NCBI GenBank assembly: GCA_937891325.1
Contig: CALAFU010000187.1
Location: forward strand, 1 to 21,338
Length of the DNA stretch: 21,338 bases
Source: an uncultured Candidatus Melainabacteria bacterium
Lineage (GTDB): Bacteria > Cyanobacteriota > Vampirovibrionia > Gastranaerophilales > Gastranaerophilaceae
Reading direction: 5' to 3'
Part shown: positions 14,421 through 21,089 of the stretch, piece by piece
Position numbering within the stretch: position 1 is the first letter of the stretch
How the letters are laid out: every line of letters starts with the position of its first letter
Translations under genes and position numbers: made by a program
The notes under the pieces: generated by a model
Told to the model about the DNA's origin: nothing
What the model saw: only the letters and a program-made list of their open reading frames with translations
Database searches by the model: none

Positions 14421-15270
14421 TGTCTAAGTCCCTTATAATTTCATGACCATAATAGTAGGTGTTGAATAGACTAACAAAGTTTTGTTGTGTGTTATCCAAC
14501 GTATCAGGGTCAAGTTTTAAAGTATCATATAAATCATTCATAGTGTATTGAGCTAAGAATTTTTGGTCTTCTGGTTTTAATTCCAAGTGGTTTTCGGTCA
14601 AGAATACTTGAATAATTTTGTCGCAAGACAAACTCATAAACACTTTAACAACATCTCCGTCAAAGTGAGTTCCAGAATCTTGTTTTAAAATGTCCATAAC
14701 TTTTACGATAGGCATTTTGTCACGATAGTGTCTTTTTGATGTGATAGCATCAAAAACGTCAGATACAGCTAAAATTCTACCACCTAGAGGAATGTCAGTT
14801 CCGTGAAGTGAACGATAATAGCCGTTTCCGTCAAATCTTTCGTGGTGAGAGCAAGCGATTTCAGTTACTTTTTTGAAATCGTCTGACATGTGAATTTTTT
14901 GAAGAATGTCGTGCGTAATAACAACGTGTGATTGAATGTGTTTGTATTCTTCGTCTGTTAAGCGACCTTCTTTTTGTAAAACTGAGTCACGAATACCAAT
15001 TTTACCGATATCGTGTAAAGTTGCAGCTTTTTCAATAATTTCAACTTCTCTGTCAGTAAGTCCCATTTTCTTTGCAATAAGTGATGAGTACATTCTAACA
15101 CGGCTAGAATGACCTGCTGTAATCTTATCGCGGGCATCGATAGAGGCTGCAAGTGTTTCAATAAAACTTTCAAATACAACTTTTTGTTCTTCCAACATCT
15201 TTTGTTGAGTTTTGAAAAGTTGAGCATTTTCTAATGCGATACCAGCTGAAGAACCGATTGCTACTAGCAA
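14413..15270 (-). CDS. HD-GYP-type phosphohydrolase domain, 3' part of the interrupted GAF-HD-GYP gene
   Basis: This 285-codon frame directly continues the GAF frame upstream, separated by TAA (15276-15274) and one GAT codon. It begins with the last helix of the GAF domain (LVAIGSSAGIALENAQLF), then a linker helix. The HD-GYP domain follows: AGHSSRVRMY (~52-61), HDIGKIGI (86-93), HHERFDGNGYY (142-152), IPLGGRILAVSDVFDAI (160-176). Such domains hydrolyse cyclic di-GMP or related nucleotides. The GYP tripeptide is GYY here. A TTG at 15270, with GGA six bases before it, is the first possible restart. ATG at 15198 would give a cleaner HD-only protein. Whether it is made is uncertain. Confidence 0.8.
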   Translation of the reverse strand: MLVAIGSSAGIALENAQLFKTQQKMLEEQKVVFESFIETLAASIDARDKITAGHSSRVRMYSSLIAKKMGLTDREVEIIEKAATLHDIGKIGIRDSVLQKEGRLTDEEYKHIQSHVVITHDILQKIHMSDDFKKVTEIACSHHERFDGNGYYRSLHGTDIPLGGRILAVSDVFDAITSKRHYRDKMPIVKVMDILKQDSGTHFDGDVVKVFMSLSCDKIIQVFLTENHLELKPEDQKFLAQYTMNDLYDTLKLDPDTLDNTQQNFVSLFNTYYYGHEIIRDLDND

Positions 15271-15273
15271 ATC

Positions 15274-16149
15274 TTATCCGTCAAGTTTGTTTAATACTTG
15301 GAATGCACCTACAATCTCGTTTTGCAAGTTTTTAATAGGCATGCAAAGGATTGTTTTTGTTTTGTAGCCTGTTTTGCTATCAACTTCAGGGTTAAAACGA
15401 GAATCGTTGTAAGCATCTTTGATGTTAATAGTTTCGCCTGTTTTTACGCAGTGACCTGCTAAACCTTTGTCGGCTGGAAATCTGATTTCAGAATTTTCCA
15501 TACCCAATGCTACTTTTGACCATAATTCGTTGTTCTTTTTGTCGTATAAAAATACTGTACAACGGTCAGCTTGAATAGCTTCTTTAGTTTCTTCCGCAAT
15601 AACTCTGATTAGCTCGTCAATGTTTGTTTCTGCTGAAACTGATTGACCGATTTTTACTAAAGCAACCATTGGATCGCGTTTATTTGCAAGAAGTTTGTTT
15701 GTACTTACTGATAATTCGTTTAATTCATTGGTAATATGGTCTAATAAATTTAATTCATCAGCCTTAAATGCAAGGTTTTTTGCATTAGTAAGGTGAATTT
15801 TTGCTAAATCTGTATTGTTATCAAGTTTATAAATACAGCCTAAAACATATTCGCAGAAAGTTTTAGCTGTGTGATTTTGAGAATATGTAGCTAAATATTT
15901 TGCATCTTCTAATAAGTTTAGAGATTCTTCGTAATTCTTTTTATCGTTAATGTAATCTAAAGCACCTTCTAAAGATAGACATAAAGACATTAAATTATCT
16001 AATTTTGAATCTTTAAATGATGTTTTTGCTTCGTTCAACAAGTTTGAACTCATAGAATAGTTCTTTTTATTAAACTCTTTTATAGCTGTATTAAGCAAGT
16101 TAGAAGCGTATTCAATCTCTTTCTCACCTGATAATTTGATAGTTTCCAT
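15274..16149 (-). CDS. TPR-like/GAF sensor, 5' part of the interrupted GAF-HD-GYP gene
   Basis: A 291-residue frame, first in the minus-strand operon. Residues ~10-155 are helical and TPR-like (YASNLLNTAIKEFNKKNYSMS, NLLEDAKYLATYSQNHTAKT). Residues ~165-291 form a GAF ligand-binding domain: ADRCTVFLYD, DKGLAGHCVKTGETINI, AYNDSRFNPEVDSKTGYKT, VGAFQVLNKLDG. The frame then hits TAA within the GAF domain. The next codons in the same frame (DLLVAIGSSAGIALENA) are the missing GAF end. About seven residues usual between NK..G and LL (FTxEDxE-like) are also lacking. The ancestral product was surely a ~580-residue GAF-HD-GYP protein. AAAGGG precedes the ATG. Confidence 0.85.
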   Translation of the reverse strand: METIKLSGEKEIEYASNLLNTAIKEFNKKNYSMSSNLLNEAKTSFKDSKLDNLMSLCLSLEGALDYINDKKNYEESLNLLEDAKYLATYSQNHTAKTFCEYVLGCIYKLDNNTDLAKIHLTNAKNLAFKADELNLLDHITNELNELSVSTNKLLANKRDPMVALVKIGQSVSAETNIDELIRVIAEETKEAIQADRCTVFLYDKKNNELWSKVALGMENSEIRFPADKGLAGHCVKTGETINIKDAYNDSRFNPEVDSKTGYKTKTILCMPIKNLQNEIVGAFQVLNKLDG

Positions 16150-16160
16150 ATTAACCCTTT

Positions 16161-16166
16161 ATTATA
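16161..16166 (-). promoter_or_regulatory. Possible -10 box of the minus-strand operon
   Basis: TATAAT on the minus strand, 12 bases before the GAF gene ATG and just ahead of its AAAGGG site. No good -35 hexamer lies 16-18 bases upstream; TTGTAC is only 13 bases away. The distance also leaves a very short leader, so this is tentative. Confidence 0.35.
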
Positions 16167-16175
16167 CTATATTTT

Positions 16176-16187
16176 TATTGTACAATA
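16176..16187. promoter_or_regulatory. Palindrome between divergent operons (operator candidate)
   Basis: A perfect 12-bp palindrome, TATTGTACAATA, lies midway between TATAAT boxes facing opposite ways (16161-16166 minus, 16193-16198 plus). Position and symmetry fit a dimeric regulator site, but AT-rich DNA forms short palindromes by chance. Confidence 0.35.
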
Positions 16188-16192
16188 TATCC

Positions 16193-16198
16193 TATAAT
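16193..16198 (+). promoter_or_regulatory. Possible -10 box of the glycan operon
   Basis: A perfect TATAAT, 43 bases before the TTG start of the glycosyltransferase. The expected -35 position (about 16170-16175) reads TATTTT, which is weak. Confidence 0.4.
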
Positions 16199-16241
16199 AT
16201 TTCAAAATATTTTAATAAATTTTTTATACGGAGAAACGAAC

Positions 16242-16928
16242 TTGAATAAGATTACAATTTTAATACCTGTTTATAATGAAGTTGACACCTTGAGAACAAT
16301 CCTTGAAAAGGTTGAAAATGCTGACTTTTGCGGATTGGAAAAAGAAATTATTTTGATTGACGATTGCTCAACAGACGGAACTAAAGATATTTACCCATCT
16401 TTACCATATAAAGTTTTGTATCATGATGTAAATCAAGGTAAAGGTGCAGCACTTAGAGATGGCTTTAAAGAAGCAACAGGTGACATCATAATTATTCAAG
16501 ATGCAGACTTGGAATATGACCCTGTTGACTATAAAGATTTAATCCAATTGATTTTGGATAATAAAGCAGATGTAGCTTATGGTTCAAGACTTAACGGTGG
16601 AAAACCTTCAAGAGCATTTATGTTCCACCATTTGTTAGGAAACAAATTGCTTACATTTGTGACAAATGTTTTATACAATACGACTCTAACAGACATGGAA
16701 ACTTGTTATAAGGCTTTCCGTGCTGATTTTATAAAAGACATAGAGATTAAGTCAAACAGATTCGATTTTGAACCTGAAATTACAGCAAAAGTCCTTAAAA
16801 AAGGCGCAAGACTGTACGAACTTTCTATTTCTTACTATGGTAGAGAGTTTGCCGAAGGTAAAAAAATTACTTGGAAAGACGGTTTTCACGCATTGTGGGC
16901 TTTGATTAAATTTAGGTTTACCGACTAA
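16242..16928 (+). CDS. DPM1-like family 2 glycosyltransferase
   Basis: A 228-residue GT-A glycosyltransferase of the polyprenyl-phosphate mannosyl/glucosyltransferase (DPM1-like) group. These enzymes move a sugar from a nucleotide onto a lipid carrier. Motifs are ILIPVYNEVDTL, LIDDCSTDGT (Asp40, Asp41), NQGKGAALRDGF and the metal site DADLEYDP (87-94). VAYGSRLNGG and DMETCYKAFRAD follow, typical of the group. There is no C-terminal membrane region, so it is the soluble short form. The start is TTG at 16242, supported by GGAG eight bases upstream and by the family N-terminus MNKITILIPVYNE. It is first of three co-directional glycan genes; the next starts 51 bases later. Confidence 0.9.
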   Translation: MNKITILIPVYNEVDTLRTILEKVENADFCGLEKEIILIDDCSTDGTKDIYPSLPYKVLYHDVNQGKGAALRDGFKEATGDIIIIQDADLEYDPVDYKDLIQLILDNKADVAYGSRLNGGKPSRAFMFHHLLGNKLLTFVTNVLYNTTLTDMETCYKAFRADFIKDIEIKSNRFDFEPEITAKVLKKGARLYELSISYYGREFAEGKKITWKDGFHALWALIKFRFTD

Positions 16929-16979
16929 TTTGAAAAATCTCTTATTTCATGGTAACTTGAAACCAGATAGGAGTCCGAA

Positions 16980-18176
16980 ATGAAAAATTTAGTAGTAGGC
17001 GCAGGTTTAACAGGCGCTGTAATAGCCGAAAGAATTGCAACAATGCTTCGTGAAGAAGTTACAGTTATTGACAAGGCTTCACGCGTAGGCGGTATGCATT
17101 ACGATTATGTAGACAAAGAATCTAACATTCTTGTTCACGCAAAACACGTAAACTTTTTACATACAGAACACAAATTTATTTGGGATTATCTATCAAAATT
17201 TGGAAAATTAGCACCTGTAACTTTTAAACCAAGTGTTAGAATTCAAGGCAATAATGTTTCTATGCCGTTGTGTTTATGCACTATTGAAGAGTTGTTCCCA
17301 GAAGATTTTGCAAAAAAAATGATTAACAAATTGATTGCAAAATTTGGTTATAACAGACAAATTACACTTGCAGAAATGTATAGAAATATGGACGAGGATT
17401 TAAAATTCTTAGCTAACTATTTCTATGAAAATGTATTTAAACCATATACAGTAAAACAATGGGGTATTGATGAAGAAGCACTTCCAGAGTGTGAAGACAC
17501 TTACTATCCATTCTATGTAAGCAACGACAACAGATATTACAAAGAAAAATATGTTGCTATACCTGAAAATGGTTGGACAGAATTAATTGAAAATATCTTG
17601 AAAAACAATAAAAATATTAAATTGAAATTAAATACTGATTTTTCAGATATCAACCCTGCAAAATATGATAGAATCTTCTTTACAGGTTCTATTGATGAAT
17701 ATTTTGATTACAAACACGGCGAATTACCTTACAGAAGTGTAAGAATGGATATTGATAGCAAGGTTCGCGAATGTTGTGGTGGTCATTGTGGTACATACAA
17801 TTGGCCTTATGAATACGATTTTATAAGAGCTCACATTTTTGCGGATCATTTACCAGATAAAATTTATTCAGGTAATAACGATATTATTGGATACGAATAT
17901 ATTGAACCATTTGAATTAGGCAAAAACGAAAGATTTTACCCAATTAACAATGTAGTTTCAAACGAAGTTTATGCAAGGTATTTAGAAGATGCTAGTCAAC
18001 TTGATAATGTTTATTTTGCAGGTCGTTTGGGTGAATTCAAATATTATGAATCTGACGAACTTGTAAGACGTGCATTAGAAATTGTTGCAAGTTTGGTTAT
18101 GAGACCAGAAGAACCTGAAGAGGTTGTAGAAATAGTTACTATTGACGAGGATATCGACGATAATGACAACAATTAA
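16980..18176 (+). CDS. glf: UDP-galactopyranose mutase-like flavoprotein
   Basis: A 398-residue FAD enzyme of the Glf family, which converts UDP-galactopyranose to UDP-galactofuranose for surface glycans. Seen: the FAD-binding VVGAGLTGAV (5-14), VIDKASRVGGMHYD (29-42), YTVKQWGIDEEALP (156-169), FFTGSIDEYFDYKHGELPYRS (233-253, cited in part), and the C-terminal VYFAGRLGEFKYYESDELVRRALE (344-367, cited in part). AGGAG lies upstream of the ATG. The protein is divergent: the usual GGN is GGM, and the mobile loop RxPVR reads YYPFY. The segment normally holding NYTD..YTR is replaced by Cys/Gly-rich CCGGHCGTYNW. An acidic tail (378-398) is added. Family membership is clear; the exact substrate is not. 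Confidence 0.82.
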   Translation: MKNLVVGAGLTGAVIAERIATMLREEVTVIDKASRVGGMHYDYVDKESNILVHAKHVNFLHTEHKFIWDYLSKFGKLAPVTFKPSVRIQGNNVSMPLCLCTIEELFPEDFAKKMINKLIAKFGYNRQITLAEMYRNMDEDLKFLANYFYENVFKPYTVKQWGIDEEALPECEDTYYPFYVSNDNRYYKEKYVAIPENGWTELIENILKNNKNIKLKLNTDFSDINPAKYDRIFFTGSIDEYFDYKHGELPYRSVRMDIDSKVRECCGGHCGTYNWPYEYDFIRAHIFADHLPDKIYSGNNDIIGYEYIEPFELGKNERFYPINNVVSNEVYARYLEDASQLDNVYFAGRLGEFKYYESDELVRRALEIVASLVMRPEEPEEVVEIVTIDEDIDDNDNN

Positions 18177-19278
18177 TGAAGAATATTTATCATACGTAGA
18201 TTACTTAAAATCTGTAAATTTTGAAAAGATTTTAAATAATTTGAAAGCAAAATACGCGGATAAAAAAGTTATTTTGTTTGGTACAGGTGTACTTTTAGAT
18301 GCGATTTTGGATAATTATAATGTTACTGAATATCTGAACGTCATTGGTATTAGCGACCAACGTGTTGAAGATGCAAACGTAACTACTTATAAAGATTTCA
18401 ACTTGTACAAACCGATTGCTCTAAGAGCGTTGAATTTCAATGTAGTTCTAGATACAAGCGTTCTTTTTGAAAAAACAGCAAAATATTTAAGACACAATTT
18501 CTTTGTAAAAAAATCAGTTGAAATTGCGCCTATTGTTCAAATTCCGTTTATGGATAAGTTTAACAATTTTGTTGAAAAACAAAAAGCAAGTTTTGAGTAT
18601 TTAAAAACAAGTAAAAATTTAGTGAAATCATTATTTTATTATTTCTCCTTAAACACTCAAGAACTTGTTTCAAAAGCAAATTATTTGAAAAAATTGAAGA
18701 AAATTAGAAGTTCAAAAGAACCTGTAAAAGTTGCGTTTTTATGTTCAGATACTCAACATACAGATTTTGTTGGCTTGTATAATTTGCTTTATTTTGATAA
18801 AGATTTTAAAACTTTTCCAATAATTATTACACCAAAACAATTGTTGGAGAGTGAACCTGTAAACGAAGAAAATATGAAGCGTGATGTTGAGTTCTTCGAC
18901 AATTTTGATACAAAAGTAATTGACGGTTGGGATAGAGAAACTAACACTCTACCTTGTATTCACGCTTTCAAACCTGATATGGTGTTTTATCAAAAACCAA
19001 TTTATATAAAAGATGATTTTTCACCTTATGTAATGTCAGAACAAGCACTAACTTTTACAATTGAGTATGATACAAGAAATGCAGATTTTACAGCACTAGG
19101 TTCAAAATATTTCAGAAAACAGGTTTCAAACTTGTGGAAAATCTTTGTAAATAACGATGATGACCGCAAATTGTATGAGGAATACACTGATATTTCAAAC
19201 AAAGATATCGTTCAAGTTGTAAACAAAAACATTAATACTGCAATCGTAAAATATTTAAAAAAGACATTAAAACGTTAA
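18163..19278 (+). CDS. Short CDP-glycerol-transferase-like protein
   Basis: A 371-residue protein in two visible parts. Residues ~30-75 form a Rossmann-like segment (KVILFGTGVLLDAIL, NVIGISDQ) as in sugar-nucleotide-dependent enzymes. Residues ~195-345 (VKVAFLCSDTQHTDFVGLYNLL, HAFKPDMVFYQKPIYI, LSKYAL-like MSEQALTFTIEYDT) recall the N-terminal half of CDP-glycerol glycerophosphotransferase-like proteins of capsule loci. The C-terminal nucleotide-binding half expected there is missing; the frame ends IVKYLKKTLKR. ATG 18163 overlaps the glf-like gene by 14 bases, with GAGGA upstream; an earlier in-frame TTG at 18142 is less likely. The role in the glycan operon is inferred from context. Confidence 0.6.
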   Translation: MTTINEEYLSYVDYLKSVNFEKILNNLKAKYADKKVILFGTGVLLDAILDNYNVTEYLNVIGISDQRVEDANVTTYKDFNLYKPIALRALNFNVVLDTSVLFEKTAKYLRHNFFVKKSVEIAPIVQIPFMDKFNNFVEKQKASFEYLKTSKNLVKSLFYYFSLNTQELVSKANYLKKLKKIRSSKEPVKVAFLCSDTQHTDFVGLYNLLYFDKDFKTFPIIITPKQLLESEPVNEENMKRDVEFFDNFDTKVIDGWDRETNTLPCIHAFKPDMVFYQKPIYIKDDFSPYVMSEQALTFTIEYDTRNADFTALGSKYFRKQVSNLWKIFVNNDDDRKLYEEYTDISNKDIVQVVNKNINTAIVKYLKKTLKR

Positions 19279-20487
19279 TTATTTACCTAAAACTTCATCA
19301 GCTGAATTTTTAAATAATTCAACCCATTCGTGAGTTTTTTGAGCATCAAGCGATTTAAGAGTTCCACCGCTACGATTTTCGTGTCCACCTGCAACCAAAT
19401 CTGGGCAAGTTTTTGCTTTGATGTTGTCAATAATTTGTTTTGCGTAATCACCTTTTGTTTGAATACTCATCTTGTAGATGTTTCCATTTGTAGGGTAAAA
19501 TACTGCAACAGCATCTACATTGCCTTTTTCAAGTGAGTCTTTTCTGAAGTGTTGTAAAACTTTTGTTGAACGAACGGTATCTCTACCTAAATCTTCCCAC
19601 TCTTTGTCGTTTGGTGAAATTTCGATGTAAGCAAATTTGCCATTATTTGAATACTGCGTCTTGTCTTTTAATGTTTTAGAAAAAGCAATCTCTTTATCTG
19701 TTAATTTTGTTTTGTCTGCAAAGTGTTTCAAGACGGCTAGTTTGTCAAAAACTCTCATTCGTCCAAGAACATTTTTCATAACTTCTTTAGTGTTGCCATT
19801 GTCATTTACTTTGGCGCTAACTTTAACTTTGCCTAGTTTGTTAACCTTGGTAATTCCGTCTTTTGAAGTGTCATCAAGCATACCAGCGAATAGAGAGCGA
19901 GCTTCTTCGTGAGTAGCTCTGTGACCTATTGCATCAAAAAATCTTGAAATGATTGCACTGTTTGATTTTGCAGAAGAATCGATGTAATAATTTTTTGCTT
20001 CTAGTGCAGGCATGGAATTTTTTGCGTATGATTGAGTAATTTTGTTGTAGTCTTTTACGACAATATCTGGGTCGTTGTGATGGTCAAAGCCGACGATGTT
20101 TGAGCCGTAGCTGTTGATGAATTTTAAAACATTAAAGCCAACTCTAACAGGTGAACTAAAGTCTACACACAAAGCCATATCAGCTTTTTTAGTATCTTCT
20201 GAAATATCGTTAGCTTGAATAATGTTGTATTTGTTTACGTCATATTGATAATTTTCTTTACCGCCAGAAACGACAAGTCGAGGATAGATGCCTTGACCTT
20301 TAAGATAAGAATACATTGCTTTTGCGCTGTTAAAAGTATCTTCGTCGCTAGAAGTGTGACAGAAAATATCAACAGATTTTGCTGACTTTAGCTTGTTGTC
20401 AATATATTTAGCGCAATTTTTCGGCATAACGTTCGCCGTAAAATTAGGACGTATAAAATTGTTTTGACTATTTATATTCATATACAC
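19279..20487 (-). CDS. DHH-family phosphoesterase (NrnA/RecJ-like)
   Basis: A 402-residue DHH/DHHA1 protein. This family cleaves nanoRNA, pAp or cyclic dinucleotides with two manganese ions. Motifs are FCHTSSDEDTFNSAKAM (His44, Asp48, Asp50), CVDFSSP (Asp109), FDHHNDPD (135-141) and FAGMLDDTS (~200-207). The DHHA1 substrate-binding motif is GGHENRSGG (~367-375). The N-terminal ~20 residues (NSQNNFIRPNFTAN) are not part of the fold and are Asn/Phe-rich. Two ATGs lie close together (20487 and 20481); the ribosome binding site is weak. The stop abuts that of the converging gene at 19276-19278 with no terminator between. Substrate unknown. Confidence 0.88.
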   Translation of the reverse strand: MYMNINSQNNFIRPNFTANVMPKNCAKYIDNKLKSAKSVDIFCHTSSDEDTFNSAKAMYSYLKGQGIYPRLVVSGGKENYQYDVNKYNIIQANDISEDTKKADMALCVDFSSPVRVGFNVLKFINSYGSNIVGFDHHNDPDIVVKDYNKITQSYAKNSMPALEAKNYYIDSSAKSNSAIISRFFDAIGHRATHEEARSLFAGMLDDTSKDGITKVNKLGKVKVSAKVNDNGNTKEVMKNVLGRMRVFDKLAVLKHFADKTKLTDKEIAFSKTLKDKTQYSNNGKFAYIEISPNDKEWEDLGRDTVRSTKVLQHFRKDSLEKGNVDAVAVFYPTNGNIYKMSIQTKGDYAKQIIDNIKAKTCPDLVAGGHENRSGGTLKSLDAQKTHEWVELFKNSADEVLGK

Positions 20488-20581
20488 ACAAAATTACTAC
20501 TCTTATATAAAGTAAATTTATAAATGAAAATTGCCATGATGAGTTGATGTAAATCTTCTATAAAAAAATAAAAAATTGTAG

Positions 20582-20598
20582 GTCAGGCATTGCCTAAC
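20582..20598. repeat. Quasi-palindrome GTCAGGCATTGCCTAAC
   Basis: Arms GTCAGGCA and TGCCTAAC pair around one central T with one mismatch, so a small hairpin (AGGC-ATT-GCCT core) can form on either strand. It resembles the short palindromes that some bacteria carry in many intergenic copies. Only one copy is in the window. Confidence 0.5.
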
Positions 20599-20650
20599 AA
20601 AAGACCACGCAACGGGTGCGGGTGACGGAAAGGTTTGATATTTTATTTTA

Positions 20651-20730
20651 ATGTCATGCTGAACTTGTTTCAGCATCGCAATATCTTTCCGGAAAAACAA
20701 TGCGACCCTGAACTAAATTCAGGGTGACAT
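20651..20730. repeat. REPIN-like 80-bp symmetric element
   Basis: Two 30-base units in inverted orientation (20651-20680 and 20701-20730) agree at 23 of 30 positions. Each forms its own hairpin: TGCTGAA/TTCAGCA in the first and CCCTGAA/TTCAGGG in the second. The exact centre (20690/20691) is the perfect palindrome TTTCCGGAAA. The unit is of the widespread TGCTGAAxxxxxTTCAGCA type. Confidence 0.8.
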
Positions 20731-20741
20731 AGAGTTGAACT

Positions 20742-20809
20742 AACAAAACGAAGTTTTGTCAAATAAAAAGCCGTTTCTTTCGAAATGGCGTAAAAATTTT
20801 GTGTATAGG
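20742..20809. repeat. Module A, copy 1
   Basis: A 68-base direct repeat, identical at 66 positions to copy 3 (21010-21077). It holds a small hairpin ACAAAAC-GAA-GTTTTGT, then TTTTGTCAAATAAAAAGCC, an 8-bp stem-loop (20770-20789, one G-T pair), and AAATTTTGTGTATAGG. On the minus strand the stem is followed by TTTTTATTT, like an intrinsic terminator. Confidence 0.85.
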
Positions 20810-20898
20810 CGAATTTTCGGTAGGGTGGAGTCGAACGAAGTGAGCGAACCCGTATGGTGTCGGTCGGACGTTACTCCGCCGACGCCCCGAATAATTCG
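20810..20898. repeat. Module B, copy 1 (branched structured element)
   Basis: Folds as a three-stem element. P1 is CGAATTTTCGG (20810-20820) with CCGAATAATTCG (20887-20898) and one bulged T. P2 is GGGT (20823-20826) with ACCC (20848-20851), enclosing GAACGAAGTGA. P3 is GGTGTCGGTCGG (20856-20867) with CCGCCGACGCC (20876-20886) and loop ACGTTACT. Confidence 0.75.
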
Positions 20899-20903
20899 TT
20901 GAA

Positions 20904-20959
20904 ACATTTTGTCAAAAAAAAGCCACCTTGCAGGTGGCTTGGAAATTTTGTGTATAGGA
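20904..20959. repeat. Module A, copy 2 (diverged)
   Basis: It shares TTTTGTCAAA, AAAAAGCC and AAATTTTGTGTATAGG with the other copies but has a different stem, AAGCCACCT-TGC-AGGTGGCTT (20920-20940). On the minus strand eight T follow the stem, so it is a good terminator in that direction. Confidence 0.8.
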
Positions 20960-21009
20960 CTCTGCCGAATAAACGATTAATAATCGTTTATGAGAGGAGA
21001 AATAAGGAA
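20960..21009. repeat. Remnant of module B and a 23-bp palindrome
   Basis: After module A copy 2, only the B end CCGAATAAACG (20966-20976) remains. It runs into a perfect 11+1+11 palindrome (20969-20991; arms ATAAACGATTA and TAATCGTTTAT). Most of B has been lost or replaced here. Confidence 0.55.
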
Positions 21010-21077
21010 AACAAAACGAAGTTTTGTCAAATAAAAAGCCGTTTCTTTCGAAACGGCGTTAAAATTTTGTGTATAGG
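21010..21077. repeat. Module A, copy 3
   Basis: Same length as copy 1, with two substitutions. One turns the G-T pair of the stem into G-C (GCCGTTTC/GAAACGGC, 21038-21057). On the minus strand the stem is followed by TTTTTATTT. Confidence 0.85.
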
Positions 21078-21089
21078 GAAGGAAATAAG

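Noticed and set aside
15274..15276. TAA recoded as a sense codon genome-wide
   Set aside because: TAA is the normal stop of many genes in the window (for example tuf, rsmE, the small NPF gene), so general recoding is excluded.
20482..20496. TATACACACAAAATT near the DHH start as another module A piece
   Set aside because: It differs from TATACACAAAATT by two inserted bases and lacks the adjacent stem, so a chance match in AT-rich DNA is likely.
20518..20700. 60-residue minus-strand frame including MLKQVQHDI
   Set aside because: The frame reads through the TGCTGAA/TTCAGCA repeat; MLKQVQHD is a well-known by-product of that palindrome and not a gene.
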